Origin: Candidatus Gastranaerophilales bacterium
Lineage (GTDB): Bacteria; Cyanobacteriota; Vampirovibrionia; Gastranaerophilales; Gastranaerophilaceae
Reading direction: 5' to 3'
DNA length: 64,000 bases
Assembly (NCBI GenBank): GCA_944324365.1
Contig: CALUWA010000004.1
Location: 62,001 to 126,000 of the forward strand
Shown: positions 8,991-16,782 of the stretch, one piece after another
Position numbering within the stretch: the first letter of the stretch is position 1
Layout of the letters: each line of letters opens with the position of its first letter
Position numbers and translations under genes: made by a program
The notes under the pieces: model-generated
Told to the model about the DNA's origin: nothing
The model's database searches: none
Seen by the model: only the letters and a program-made list of their open reading frames with translations

Positions 8991-9490
8991 GTCAAGTAAT
9001 TAGTTACATAACCCATGTTATGTGCATCTATCGACCACATACATAAGTTATGTAATTCATTTGTTCATTTTCTCTTTTTGATTGCGAAGCAAAAAGAGAA
9101 AATGAACCAAAAGAGAAAAACACGCAAAAGATTTCTGCGCTGCCTGCGGCATCGCTTTGACCGAATGGACGTACGTTTTGTTCGCTTCACTCACAAAATC
9201 TTTTAGGTTTTGCTATCGTGCTTACGCACACGCAAAACTACTATCTGTTACTCACATAAGTGAGTCAGGCGAACGTGCACGAAGTGCGATAGTGAGCCCT
9301 GAAAGAATTTGAGCTGAAAGCTCAAATAATATTTTGGCATTGAGCGTCAGCGAAATGCAGGGAACGTTTGCGTGTTTTCTCTTTCTTTGGTTCATTTCTT
9401 TCTCTTTGCTTCGCAAATAAAGAGAAAGAAATGAACATAAACGGTACATTTGCATATTAAAAAGATACCGATAACTTGGGTTATGTAAAA
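8991..9490 (+). mobile_element. Nested palindromic MITE-like element, copy A
   Basis: This 500-base stretch holds no convincing gene. The left end, TAATTAGTTACATAACC, and the right end, GGGTTATGTAA, are inverted repeats. The first 60 bases form their own palindrome (TTACATAAC ... GTTATGTAA). Inside are hairpins such as TTCATTTTCTCTTTTT / AAAAAGAGAAAATGAA around GCGAAGC. Closely related sequence occurs at 50796-51436 and 52550-52800 (opposite orientation) and 63380 to the window end (same orientation). No transposase is encoded, so it would need one in trans. A degraded piece of another repeat (ACAACGCAATGCGTTTC) flanks it on the left. Confidence 0.75.
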
Positions 9491-9510
9491 GTAGTTAAAG
9501 ATTTACGGTA

Positions 9511-9726
9511 CTAGGAATCAAATTCAAATAAATCGCTTACTTTAAGCCCCAAATTATCTGCAATAATCTTCAATTTAGAAACAGTAAGATCAGTTTTACC
9601 TAATTCAATAAGACTTATCATAGAACGTGATATTCCGTTTACACCCAAATCATCTTGTGTCAGATGCTGTGCTTCTCTAAGTTTTTTCAGATATTTCCCA
9701 AATTTTTTAAGATAAGCCTCATTCAT
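9511..9726 (-). CDS. Small XRE-family repressor
   Basis: This 71-residue protein consists almost entirely of one helix-turn-helix domain of the Cro/C1 type: LREAQHLTQDDLGVNGISRSMISLIELGKTDLT fits helices 1-4, with the recognition helix near ISRSMISLIE. Three copies of an inverted repeat stand upstream of its ATG, one only ten bases away, so it probably represses its own transcription and that of a divergent short RNA. It lies between a MITE-like element and a toxin-antitoxin pair, typical of accessory DNA. Confidence 0.85.
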   Translation of the reverse strand: MNEAYLKKFGKYLKKLREAQHLTQDDLGVNGISRSMISLIELGKTDLTVSKLKIIADNLGLKVSDLFEFDS

Positions 9727-9735
9727 TCTTTTATT

Positions 9736-9750
9736 GTTAGCAGGACTAGC
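9736..9750. promoter_or_regulatory. Operator O1 for the XRE repressor (inferred)
   Basis: GTTAG-CAGGA-CTAGC, an imperfect inverted repeat with a five-base spacer, ends ten bases from the repressor start codon. It shares its pattern with O2 and O3. Confidence 0.6.
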
Positions 9751-9760
9751 AGCATCTACA

Positions 9761-9775
9761 ACTAGTCACACTAGC
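9761..9775. promoter_or_regulatory. Operator O2 for the XRE repressor (inferred)
   Basis: ACTAG-TCACA-CTAGC has the same half-site and spacer as O1 and O3. Its centre is 25 bp from O1. It overlaps the start point predicted for a minus-strand promoter with -10 TATAAA at 9778-9783. Confidence 0.6.
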
Positions 9776-9789
9776 AATTTATATATTGC

Positions 9790-9818
9790 TTGCATTTATT
9801 ATAATAAAATGCTAATAT
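9790..9818 (+). promoter_or_regulatory. Promoter for a short divergent transcript
   Basis: TTGCAT (9790-9795), 17 bases, then TAATAT (9813-9818) predicts a start near 9825, the first base of operator O3. A repressor bound at O3 would block it. Confidence 0.5.
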
Positions 9819-9824
9819 ATTTAT

Positions 9825-9839
9825 GCTAGCGGTACTAGC
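9825..9839. promoter_or_regulatory. Operator O3 for the XRE repressor (inferred)
   Basis: GCTAG-CGGTA-CTAGC is a perfect inverted repeat with a five-base spacer, the best of the three sites, lying over the predicted start of the plus-strand transcript. Confidence 0.65.
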
Positions 9840-9915
9840 TAAGAATAGTTAGAATTGAAAAGGATCATTTAGCGGTTAATTATGACGAATGTCCATAATA
9901 TTGATGTATACCGCT

Positions 9916-9953
9916 AAAAAGCACTTCTTTTACTTGAAGTGCTTTTTCTTTTT
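9916..9953. terminator. Bidirectional intrinsic terminator
   Basis: AAAAAGCACTTC and GAAGTGCTTTTT form a 12-bp stem with an 8-base loop followed by CTTTTT. The A/T-rich ends give U-tracts in both directions, serving the plus-strand short RNA and the minus-strand toxin-antitoxin operon that ends at 9959. Confidence 0.8.
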
Positions 9954-9958
9954 AATAC

Positions 9959-10255
9959 TTATAAATTTGGATAAATATCCTGATAACAATTGCTTATTTT
10001 TAGAATTATAATCGCATTATCACAAATACGGTATGCAATTAAATATTGACGAGCTATATAAATTTTGACATCTTTAGATTTTATTCTCTCTTTTGTTAAT
10101 CCGAGATTCGGAAACTTTAATAAATTATTACAAGCTCCAAACAGAAATTCAACAGTTTCTCTGGCTGCTCTTGGATTATATTGAGCTATAAAATCAGCAA
10201 TTCTGTCCACATCATTGAATGCTTCATCAGTTATTATTAATTTTAAATTATTCAT
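9959..10255 (-). CDS. ParE/RelE-family toxin
   Basis: This 98-residue protein of the RelE/ParE fold (LIITDEAFNDVDRIADFIAQYNPRAA, then YIARQYLIAYRI, ILKI) is the toxin of a type II pair. The N-terminal helix pair and the C-terminal YRI-x-x-x-x-IIILKI strands match ParE-type proteins, which poison gyrase, better than ribosome-dependent RelE, but target assignment from sequence is uncertain. Its start overlaps the end of the antitoxin gene by eight bases, the usual translational coupling. The operon ends at the bidirectional hairpin downstream. Confidence 0.85.
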   Translation of the reverse strand: MNNLKLIITDEAFNDVDRIADFIAQYNPRAARETVEFLFGACNNLLKFPNLGLTKERIKSKDVKIYIARQYLIAYRICDNAIIILKISNCYQDIYPNL

Positions 10256-10493
10256 ATTTCTTTAATAATTTTTTAAAAGCTGCTTCACCATCCTGATACC
10301 TGCCGGCATCATAGTCATCAACACCTTTTTGAATTTCAGAATTTAATGCAGCAATACGCTCTTCAAGACTCCCGTTATCAAAAAACGCAAATTGGATTGC
10401 AAAAGTAACTGCTTCATCCATTGTACTAAAGACACCCTCTGCTACTTTTGTTTTCAAAATATTTTCCATATTATGCGGCAAAGAAATATCCAT
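10248..10493 (-). CDS. ParD-like antitoxin
   Basis: This 81-residue protein starts MDISLPHNMENILKTKV, a ribbon-helix-helix DNA-binding segment of the ParD kind, and continues into a charged helical C-terminus (YDAGRYQDGEAAFKKLLKKY) expected to wrap the toxin. It precedes and overlaps the toxin gene, the standard order. As in other such pairs it should neutralise the toxin and repress the operon; no clear operator was identified in the 100 bases upstream. Confidence 0.8.
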   Translation of the reverse strand: MDISLPHNMENILKTKVAEGVFSTMDEAVTFAIQFAFFDNGSLEERIAALNSEIQKGVDDYDAGRYQDGEAAFKKLLKKYE

Positions 10494-10595
10494 TACCTAA
10501 CCCTTTATTTAGAAATACCTGTAATCCAATTATAACAAAGGATACCAAATTTTTCAACATTGATAAGAATAACTTATATAACCTAAAAATTATTA

Positions 10596-11192
10596 TTAAT
10601 CCAAATAGAATACAGTAATAACTTTATGTCCTTCTTCCGCATACTGTACTGCGTTATGCAAAGTTTTACTTGTATGGGACAAGAAGCAGATAAGCTGATT
10701 ACATTCGTCAATAATTTCTCTGTTGCACACGCGTGATGCATCGGCAAGTGTCATCATAGCTCTGTCCGCGTGTTCAACGATATTAGGCACACCGATAAGC
10801 TGATCCTGAACATCGCTCGGCTGCTGACCGATTGTCTGCGGAAGAATAACTCTTAATTTGTCAGGATTTGCCTTCATAGCCCCGCGAATTGCAGCGGCAT
10901 TAGTTCCGGAAGATCCGCCCGATGTAATAATTGTATTACCCTGCATAACAAGAGCTGTTGCAAGAGTTTCAATCATTTGCTGATGAGTTATAGGAAGATT
11001 TCGGCTGCCTATAATTGCAATTTTTTTGGCAGATTGTCTGATTGTTGCCAATTCCTGGGCTAATTCGTCAACTGTATGGGGTGAATCAGCTTTAACAACA
11101 TCCATATCGTCCATAGGAACCATAATAGAAGGTTGTTGTTCGTTTCCGCTATTTTCAGAGTTCATTTGAATATTTATATTTTCTTCTGCCAT
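10596..11192 (-). CDS. SLOG-domain (DprA-like) protein
   Basis: The 198 residues contain a Rossmann-like SLOG domain of the DprA/LOG superfamily: KKIAIIGSRNLPIT, TSGGSSGTNAAAIRGA and the later VPNIVEHADRAMMTLADAS. An N-terminal 50 residues, Gln/Asn- and acid-rich, look disordered. Members of this branch are common in cyanobacteria, where they are often labelled DNA recombination-mediator-like, but they lack the full DprA length (about 290 or more), so a role in DNA uptake is not established; nucleotide or ligand sensing is an alternative. It is transcribed divergently from pcrA with a GTAGGAAAA ribosome site. Confidence 0.7.
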   Translation of the reverse strand: MAEENINIQMNSENSGNEQQPSIMVPMDDMDVVKADSPHTVDELAQELATIRQSAKKIAIIGSRNLPITHQQMIETLATALVMQGNTIITSGGSSGTNAAAIRGAMKANPDKLRVILPQTIGQQPSDVQDQLIGVPNIVEHADRAMMTLADASRVCNREIIDECNQLICFLSHTSKTLHNAVQYAEEGHKVITVFYLD

Positions 11193-11217
11193 TTTTCCTA
11201 CTTTCTCATTGCAATAA

Positions 11218-11246
11218 TTGTATTTTTTGATTATGCTGATTATAAC
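11218..11246 (+). promoter_or_regulatory. Promoter of pcrA
   Basis: TTGTAT (11218-11223), 17 bases, TATAAC (11241-11246). The start is predicted near 11253, giving a leader of about 22 bases with GGGAATAGGG before ATG 11275. Confidence 0.65.
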
Positions 11247-11274
11247 ATAAATTTTTAATTTTGGGAATAGGGAT

Positions 11275-13767
11275 ATGGAAAATATATTGGAAAATCTTAA
11301 TAAAGAACAGAAAGAAGCTGTTCAAACTACACAAGGTCCGCTGTTAATTTTGGCAGGTGCAGGCAGCGGAAAGACTAAAGTACTTACCTCAAGGATTGCT
11401 TATTTAATACAAAACGGAGCAAGACCTCGTAATATTCTTGCGGTTACATTTACCAACAAAGCCGCTAAGGAAATGAAAGAACGTCTTGGAAATATTCTTG
11501 GTGAAAACACCGTAAAATATATGTGGGTCGGAACTTTCCACGGAATTTGCGGAAGAATATTACGGGAAAACATCGAAAACTACAGCTTTCAATCCGGCAA
11601 AAAACTAGATAAGAATTTCACAATATATGATGACAACGACACAAATGCGGTTATAAAACAGGCCATCAAAAAACTGAATTTTGACGACAAAATTTATCAG
11701 CCTAAACTTGTAAAAGCTGTAATTTCAAATGCAAAGAACAAAATGCAGGATGCATATACATTTGCAACTTTTGCAAGAGACTTTAAGTCGCAAAAAATCG
11801 CACAAATCTTTGAAGAATACGAAAACACTCTTAACAACAATAACGCAATTGATTTTGACGATATGCTTATGCTTACGGTTAAACTTTTTGAACAAAATCC
11901 GCAGGTCAGAAAGCAGTATTACGACAGATTTCAGCATATTTTGGTTGATGAGTATCAAGACACCAACCTTGCCCAGTACAAACTTGTAAATATGCTATAT
12001 ACAAATTGCGAAGCCGAAATTCCACCGGAACGTTCGCTTTGTGTTGTAGGTGATGTTGACCAATCAATCTACAGCTGGCGCGGTGCTGATTACACTATCA
12101 TTATGAACTTCCAAAAGGATTTCAAGAATACAAAATTAATCAAGCTTGAACAAAACTACCGTTCAACCGCAAATATATTGAATGTTGCAAACGCAATTAT
12201 AGAAAACAACACTGAGCGCGTAGACAAAGTTCTCTATTCAAATAAAGGTGAAGGAGAACTAATAGACTATTTTGAGGCACAAGATGAAGCCGACGAAGCA
12301 AACTTTATCGCAAGCAAAATAAAGCAGGACAGCGGCGGAAATTACAACCAATACGCAATTCTTTACCGCACAAATTCGCAATCGCGCGCTTTGGAAGAAG
12401 CTTGTATGGCAGCAGGGATTCCGTACAGAATTTACGGCGGCTTAAAGTTCTACGATCGTAAAGAAATCAAAGATATTATCGCATATTTAAAATTGATTTA
12501 TAACCCTGATGATTCACAGAGCTTCAGACGTATAGTAAATGTTCCGAAACGTTCAATCGGAGATACTACTGTAAAACGGTTACAGGATTTTGCGGACAAA
12601 GAAGATATAAGCCTTTTTGAAGCCGTAAAACGTATTCAGGAGGACACGGAAATCCCTCCGAGAACCCGTTCAAAACTATCAGAATTTGCTGAATTAATAA
12701 TGAAATTTAAAGAAGCAAGTACACGCTACAATCTGAGAGAATTTGTTACTTTGGTAATAGAAAAGAGCGGATATTTGGCTGAACTACAGCTGCAAAACAC
12801 ACCCGAAAGCGAAGCTGACATAGAAAACCTGCAGGAACTTGTAAACGTTGCGGAAGAATTTGTTCCGGAAGATGAAAACAATGTCCTCGGCGAATTTTTA
12901 ACACAAGTTTCTTTAGTATCAGATATTGACAGTATGGATAACATAGCAAATAATGTTACTTTGATGACGCTTCACGCCGCAAAAGGTTTGGAATTTCCGG
13001 TAGTATTTCTTGCCGGGATGGATGAAGGAGTATTTCCGCATCAGCGTACATTCAATATTCCGTCAGAAATGGAAGAAGAACGCAGATTAATGTATGTCGG
13101 AGTAACCCGTGCAGAAGAAAAATTGTATCTGACATCAGCAAAACGCCGTCAGATGTGGGGGGAATATAAATATTACAACCCGTCAAGATTTATAGAAGAA
13201 ATTCCGCGCCAGCTTTTGAACACAATAGGTTTTGAAGGCAGTACAAACGATTCCTCGACATTCAGAAATGCTGTTTCAAAAGCTAAAACCGGAAAATCTG
13301 ATTATTCATATTCAGCTGCACAATCAGACAGCTACGGATATGTAAAACCTTCAACAGGATTTGGCAGAGGGTTCGTGGCACCGCAAAAACGTTCTACTAC
13401 AACGGTTCAATCGAACAGAACCCCTTCCCGCACAATAATAGTTAAGTCGAAAGAAAACAAACAGCGCGATGAAGAAAAAGTAAAAGAGTTTTTCAAAGAC
13501 AACGCTATAAAACGTATGCTCGAAGAAAAACGCAAAAAAGATTTTCAAAAAGCACATGATGAAGAAGAAAGACAACGCAGCATAGAAGGTGCAAGTTCTG
13601 TAACTGATGTATTTAATGTAGGCGAGAGAGTTTTTCATGACAAACTCGGCATAGGACATATTTTGGAAGTTATACCTGTAGGCGAAAGTACAATGTACAC
13701 AATAGATTTCGGCAGACAGGGTAAAAAAGCAATGGATGCTTCTTATGCACATTTGAAAAAATTCTAG
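11275..13767 (+). CDS. pcrA: ATP-dependent DNA helicase PcrA/UvrD
   Basis: This SF1A 3'-5' helicase acts in repair, replication-conflict resolution and removal of recombinase from DNA. The 830 residues show motif Q, Walker A AGAGSGKT at 27-34, FTNKAAKEM, the DEYQDTN Walker B, GDVDQSIYSWRGA, LEQNYRST, TLHAAKGLEFPVV and VGVTRAEEKL. The C-terminal 60 residues (VGERVFHDKLGIGHILEV) form the Tudor-like domain that in PcrA binds RNA polymerase. A Ser/Thr-rich linker and a charged coiled coil (residues ~690-765) precede it. It is monocistronic, with its own promoter. Confidence 0.95.
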   Translation: MENILENLNKEQKEAVQTTQGPLLILAGAGSGKTKVLTSRIAYLIQNGARPRNILAVTFTNKAAKEMKERLGNILGENTVKYMWVGTFHGICGRILRENIENYSFQSGKKLDKNFTIYDDNDTNAVIKQAIKKLNFDDKIYQPKLVKAVISNAKNKMQDAYTFATFARDFKSQKIAQIFEEYENTLNNNNAIDFDDMLMLTVKLFEQNPQVRKQYYDRFQHILVDEYQDTNLAQYKLVNMLYTNCEAEIPPERSLCVVGDVDQSIYSWRGADYTIIMNFQKDFKNTKLIKLEQNYRSTANILNVANAIIENNTERVDKVLYSNKGEGELIDYFEAQDEADEANFIASKIKQDSGGNYNQYAILYRTNSQSRALEEACMAAGIPYRIYGGLKFYDRKEIKDIIAYLKLIYNPDDSQSFRRIVNVPKRSIGDTTVKRLQDFADKEDISLFEAVKRIQEDTEIPPRTRSKLSEFAELIMKFKEASTRYNLREFVTLVIEKSGYLAELQLQNTPESEADIENLQELVNVAEEFVPEDENNVLGEFLTQVSLVSDIDSMDNIANNVTLMTLHAAKGLEFPVVFLAGMDEGVFPHQRTFNIPSEMEEERRLMYVGVTRAEEKLYLTSAKRRQMWGEYKYYNPSRFIEEIPRQLLNTIGFEGSTNDSSTFRNAVSKAKTGKSDYSYSAAQSDSYGYVKPSTGFGRGFVAPQKRSTTTVQSNRTPSRTIIVKSKENKQRDEEKVKEFFKDNAIKRMLEEKRKKDFQKAHDEEERQRSIEGASSVTDVFNVGERVFHDKLGIGHILEVIPVGESTMYTIDFGRQGKKAMDASYAHLKKF

Positions 13768-13800
13768 ATACGGGAAAAGTTTCCGGCTCACTGTTTTTTA

Positions 13801-14058
13801 CATTCTTTTTTTTATTATTTATTATATTAATTAATAATATATATAAATAATCATCATCATAAGCTGCAATTATTTGTAGAAAACTCCGGAAAGCTTGATT
13901 ATGATTGAGTTTTTAATTTTAAAAAAGTGTAGAAAACTTTGTAAGAAATTTATATTAATGTATAAAACTTCCATAATAAAAAATAATCCTGTAGAAAACT
14001 CATGAGTTTTCTACAAAAATACCACGAGTTTTCTACAGAAGAAAAAGGAGTTTTCTAT
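13801..14058. repeat. AT-rich region with six 12-bp boxes (possible origin or regulator array)
   Basis: There is no gene between pcrA and 14055. An 80-base stretch of nearly pure A/T (13801-13855) is followed by TGTAGAAAACTC boxes at 13875, 13928 (11 of 12 positions) and 13990, then inverted copies GAGTTTTCTACA at 14004 and 14026 and a partial one at 14048. The third and fourth make a perfect 26-bp palindrome; the last three start exactly 22 bp apart. The core TTTTCTACA differs by one base from the cyanobacterial DnaA box TTTTCCACA. DnaA-box cluster plus AT-rich unwinding element is one reading; a binding array for another protein is equally possible. Confidence 0.6.
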
Positions 14059-14285
14059 GCCAAGTTTATTCGGGGTTTTCCGGTAATGTTTATTAGAATA
14101 TCTATAACTTTGGGCATCTGGCATTTGAAAGAATAATTTCCGCCCGAAAGAGAACATTTTTTGCAATCACAATTTATGGAATAACATTCAAGAGCCTGTT
14201 CAGTCCAGCTTTTTGTGATAGATGCTGATATATCTCCGTTTGTGTTAGGAGAATATTTGTTTGTTCCTGCAGAATTTCCGACCAT
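14055..14285 (-). CDS. Small cysteine-containing protein
   Basis: The 76 residues include SITKSWTEQALECY, then CDCKKCSLSGGNYSFKCQMP, so five of its six Cys fall in a 21-residue segment that could bind a metal. The part before it resembles a short helix-turn-helix. A GGGGGATAAG ribosome site precedes ATG 14285. Its stop codon overlaps the last of the 12-bp boxes. I do not know the function; a DNA-binding or regulatory role is only suggested by size and context. Confidence 0.6.
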   Translation of the reverse strand: MVGNSAGTNKYSPNTNGDISASITKSWTEQALECYSINCDCKKCSLSGGNYSFKCQMPKVIDILINITGKPRINLA

Positions 14286-14370
14286 CTTATCCCCCAGACT
14301 TTATACCTAACCCACTATCATTTTAATTGGTCAAGATTAATTTTTAATCCTTTATTTGTATGATTTTTTC

Positions 14371-14379
14371 TGGTATAAA
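14371..14379 (+). promoter_or_regulatory. Extended -10 box six bases before a start codon
   Basis: TGG-TATAAA ends at 14379, and ATG 14386 follows after six bases, so the U32 protein mRNA is probably leaderless. No good -35 hexamer is visible. Confidence 0.55.
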
Positions 14380-14385
14380 TTTTTT

Positions 14386-16167
14386 ATGGAGAATGTCAAA
14401 TTTACGGAGCTTCTTGCTCCTGCAAAGGATAAAGAAACTGCAATTACGGCAATAAACAGCGGAGCTGATGCAATTTATATCGGAGCCCCGGCATTTGGTG
14501 CGAGAGCTGCTGCGGGCAACAGTATTGAAGATATAAAAGAGATAGTCGAATTTGCACATATATTTAATGTGAAAGTTCATGTGACGATAAATACAATTTT
14601 GAAAGATGATGAGCTTCCTCAAGTTACGGAATTAATCCGAAAGCTTTACGATATCGGGGTTGACGCGATTATTGTGCAGGATATGGCAATTGTTAACCTT
14701 GCAGTCGAAAACAAGCTTCCTCCAATAGTTTTGCACGCAAGCACCCAATGTAATAACAGAAGTTTAGAGAAGGTTAAATTTTTGGAAAATATAGGATTTT
14801 CCCGCGTTATTTTGGCCCGTGAACTTTCTTTGGAACAGATAAAGAATATTTGTGAAAATACGGATGTGGAAATAGAAACATTTGTTCATGGGGCACTGTG
14901 CGTAAGTTACAGCGGACAATGTTATATGAGCTGTTATATAGGAGGCCGTTCGGCAAACAGAGGGGAATGCGCCCAGCCTTGCAGAAAAAAATATACTCTT
15001 GTTGATGACAAGGGCAATGTATTGGCGAAAGATAAACACCTGCTTTCTTTGAAAGATTTTAACGCTTCAAAATATTTGTCCGAGCTTGTAAATGCCGGAG
15101 TGAAGTCTTTTAAAATAGAAGGACGTCTGAAAGATAAGAATTACGTCAAAAATGTAACTGCCTTTTACCGCCAAAAGCTTGATGAAATCTCGAAAAAAAC
15201 ATCTTCCGGTAAGATATTTTTTGATTTTACCCCTGATGTAAAAAAGAGTTTTAACCGCGGCTTTACAACGTATTTTTTGAATAAAAGAGAAAAATGTTTT
15301 AATTTCGCTTCACCAAAAATGCGGGGAGAAAAAATCGGCAGAATTTTAAAATCTTCTACCGGCTGGTTTGAATTGGAAAAAGGTTCTCAAAATCTTAATG
15401 CCCAGGACGGAATATGCTATTTTGAAGATGACGAATTAAAAGGATGCCTTGTTAACAAGATTCAGAACGGAAAAGTTTTTATAAATAAGAAAATATCTGT
15501 TCCCGAAGGAAGTATTATTTTCAGAAACTTTGATGCCGAATTTGACAAAGTATTATCTAATTCAAAAATAAAAAGACGTATTGGTGTAAGCTTTGAGTAT
15601 TTAAATAATAAATTAACCGTTACAGATGAGGACGGAAACAGTGTTTCTGCTGATATTTTATCTACAGAGCAGGCAAAAAATCCTGAAAAAATGAAAGAAA
15701 ATTTTATAACCCAGCTTAAAAAATCCGGAGAAAGCTTGTTCTATGTTGAAAATATAAAAATAAACGGTGAACTTCCGTTTATGCCTGTTTCCGAGATAAA
15801 TAATTTAAGACGGGATTTATTTGAAAAATTAATAGCCAAACGGCTAAAAAATTATAAAAGAGAAATTCAAAAACCTTTAAAATATTGTCCTTATGTCAGT
15901 GATAATACGGATTACAGGGCTAATATTTATAATAATGAAGCCGAAAAATTTTATGAACAATGTGGCTGCAGCGTTACAGAACGGGCATTTGAGGGATTAA
16001 GCGATAAATCAGACAAAGAACTTATGAGGACAAAACACTGTCTGAAATATGCTTTTGATATGTGTAAGTCCCCGAAAAGCCTTTACTTGATTGATGATAA
16101 GGGCAAAAGGTATAAACTGAAATTTGATTGCAAAAACTGTGAAATGGTTGTAATTTCACAATCTTAA
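14386..16167 (+). CDS. U32 family protein (RlhA/YegQ-like)
   Basis: The 593-residue protein starts MENVKFTELLAPAKDKETA. It has the TIM-barrel N-domain (GADAIYIGAPAFGARA) and the U32 signature around residues 164-200: ETFVHGALCVSYSGQCYMS, then SANRGECAQPCR. The conserved cysteines bind an Fe-S cluster in hydroxylating members. U32 proteins were annotated as collagenases, but characterised bacterial members hydroxylate tRNA or 23S rRNA; tRNA ho5U (TrhP type) or rRNA (RlhA type) modification is the likely role. The C-terminal third is divergent. ATG 14386 is preferred to 14356, because a -10 box lies between them. Confidence 0.8.
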   Translation: MENVKFTELLAPAKDKETAITAINSGADAIYIGAPAFGARAAAGNSIEDIKEIVEFAHIFNVKVHVTINTILKDDELPQVTELIRKLYDIGVDAIIVQDMAIVNLAVENKLPPIVLHASTQCNNRSLEKVKFLENIGFSRVILARELSLEQIKNICENTDVEIETFVHGALCVSYSGQCYMSCYIGGRSANRGECAQPCRKKYTLVDDKGNVLAKDKHLLSLKDFNASKYLSELVNAGVKSFKIEGRLKDKNYVKNVTAFYRQKLDEISKKTSSGKIFFDFTPDVKKSFNRGFTTYFLNKREKCFNFASPKMRGEKIGRILKSSTGWFELEKGSQNLNAQDGICYFEDDELKGCLVNKIQNGKVFINKKISVPEGSIIFRNFDAEFDKVLSNSKIKRRIGVSFEYLNNKLTVTDEDGNSVSADILSTEQAKNPEKMKENFITQLKKSGESLFYVENIKINGELPFMPVSEINNLRRDLFEKLIAKRLKNYKREIQKPLKYCPYVSDNTDYRANIYNNEAEKFYEQCGCSVTERAFEGLSDKSDKELMRTKHCLKYAFDMCKSPKSLYLIDDKGKRYKLKFDCKNCEMVVISQS

Positions 16168-16219
16168 GAATAAATATTAAGTGATGTTACAACATTACGA
16201 AAATATTTGTCTTTTTTTC

Positions 16220-16234
16220 TTGTACAAAATACAA
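16220..16234. promoter_or_regulatory. Inverted repeat upstream of the recA operon
   Basis: TTGTA-CAAAA-TACAA is a perfect 5-bp-arm palindrome about 30 bases before the first gene of the recA pair. It could be an SOS-type operator, but it does not match a LexA consensus that I can name with confidence, and no lexA lies in the window. Confidence 0.3.
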
Positions 16235-16266
16235 TGTAATTGGGAAATTTTGAGGGATTATTAAAT

Positions 16267-16767
16267 ATGACAAATGAAGCGCTTAAAGAGAGGACTTTAA
16301 CACCACAAGAGGTTAGAGCCATTTTGAACACAGACAATAAGGAAATAGTTGAACTTTGTAAAAAAGCATCAATTCTTCCGAGAAAAAACAGCCGCGGAAT
16401 GACTTATTTTTCTTATGAAGAAGTAAAAAACCTGAGAAAAGTTCAGGCGATGAAAAATAAAGTTACAAATCCTGTTGCGGTTCAAAGTGAAACTGCTGCG
16501 ATGCCTGCAATGAAGAGCATACTTTCTTCTTTGAAAAATATGGAAAATACCTTGAGTGAAAAAATTGCTCAGGTTATTGATGAAAAATTAGAAGGTATGG
16601 ACGAAGTTGTAGTTGAATTAATTCGCTGCAAAACTGATAACGAAACCTTAAGACAAAAAATTGTTGACTTAAATAAGGAAGTTTATCAGTTGAAAAACAG
16701 ACTGAATAGTTACAAATCCGTAGGTTTGGGTTTGTACGTTAAAAAAGAATCACATGTTTGGGAATAA
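16267..16767 (+). CDS. MerR-like HTH and coiled-coil protein upstream of recA
   Basis: The 166 residues begin MTNEALKERTLTPQEVRAIL, a MerR/excisionase-like winged-helix segment (residues 10-65, with KKASILPRKNSRGMTYFSYEEVKNLRK). A Met/Ala-rich linker and a long coiled coil (SLKNMENTLSEKIAQVI to the C-terminus) follow. I chose ATG 16267 with GAGGGA upstream over the TTG at 16240. It ends 15 bases before recA and is probably co-transcribed. The role is unknown; a DNA-binding regulator or chromosome-organisation factor is possible. Confidence 0.65.
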   Translation: MTNEALKERTLTPQEVRAILNTDNKEIVELCKKASILPRKNSRGMTYFSYEEVKNLRKVQAMKNKVTNPVAVQSETAAMPAMKSILSSLKNMENTLSEKIAQVIDEKLEGMDEVVVELIRCKTDNETLRQKIVDLNKEVYQLKNRLNSYKSVGLGLYVKKESHVWE

Positions 16768-16782
16768 GTAAGGAATTAAAGA

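Larger units (their letters stand above)
9825..9953 (+). ncRNA. Possible small structured RNA divergent from the XRE repressor
   Basis: From the predicted start at O3 to the terminator at 9916-9953 the transcript would be about 130 nt. It folds into a long arm: TAGCGGT (9870-9876) pairs with ACCGCTA (9910-9916), and inside it ATTATGAC (9879-9886) pairs with GTCCATAAT (9891-9899) with one bulge around a GAAT loop. The only frame in it is MTNVHNIDVYR, with a poorly spaced AAGGA. A regulatory RNA is inferred; no known RNA family was recognised, and the hairpins could simply be terminator flanks. Confidence 0.4.

Noticed and set aside
9015-9455. Open frames in element A and before it
   Set aside because: Repeat DNA; the peptide sequences reflect inverted repeats.
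13155-13162. Run of six G in pcrA as a third phase-variable tract
   Set aside because: Too short, and the helicase frame is intact and conserved across it.
13855-13862. Repeated CATCAT near the AT-rich region as a DnaA-trio
   Set aside because: Orientation and sequence do not match the TAG-type trio on either strand.
13796-14050. tRNA or other stable RNA in the larger gaps
   Set aside because: No cloverleaf, T-loop GTTCGA motif or CCA end was found in this or any other gap.
13875-14058. CRISPR array
   Set aside because: The repeat is only 12 bp, occurs in both orientations, and spacing is irregular at the left; no cas gene nearby.
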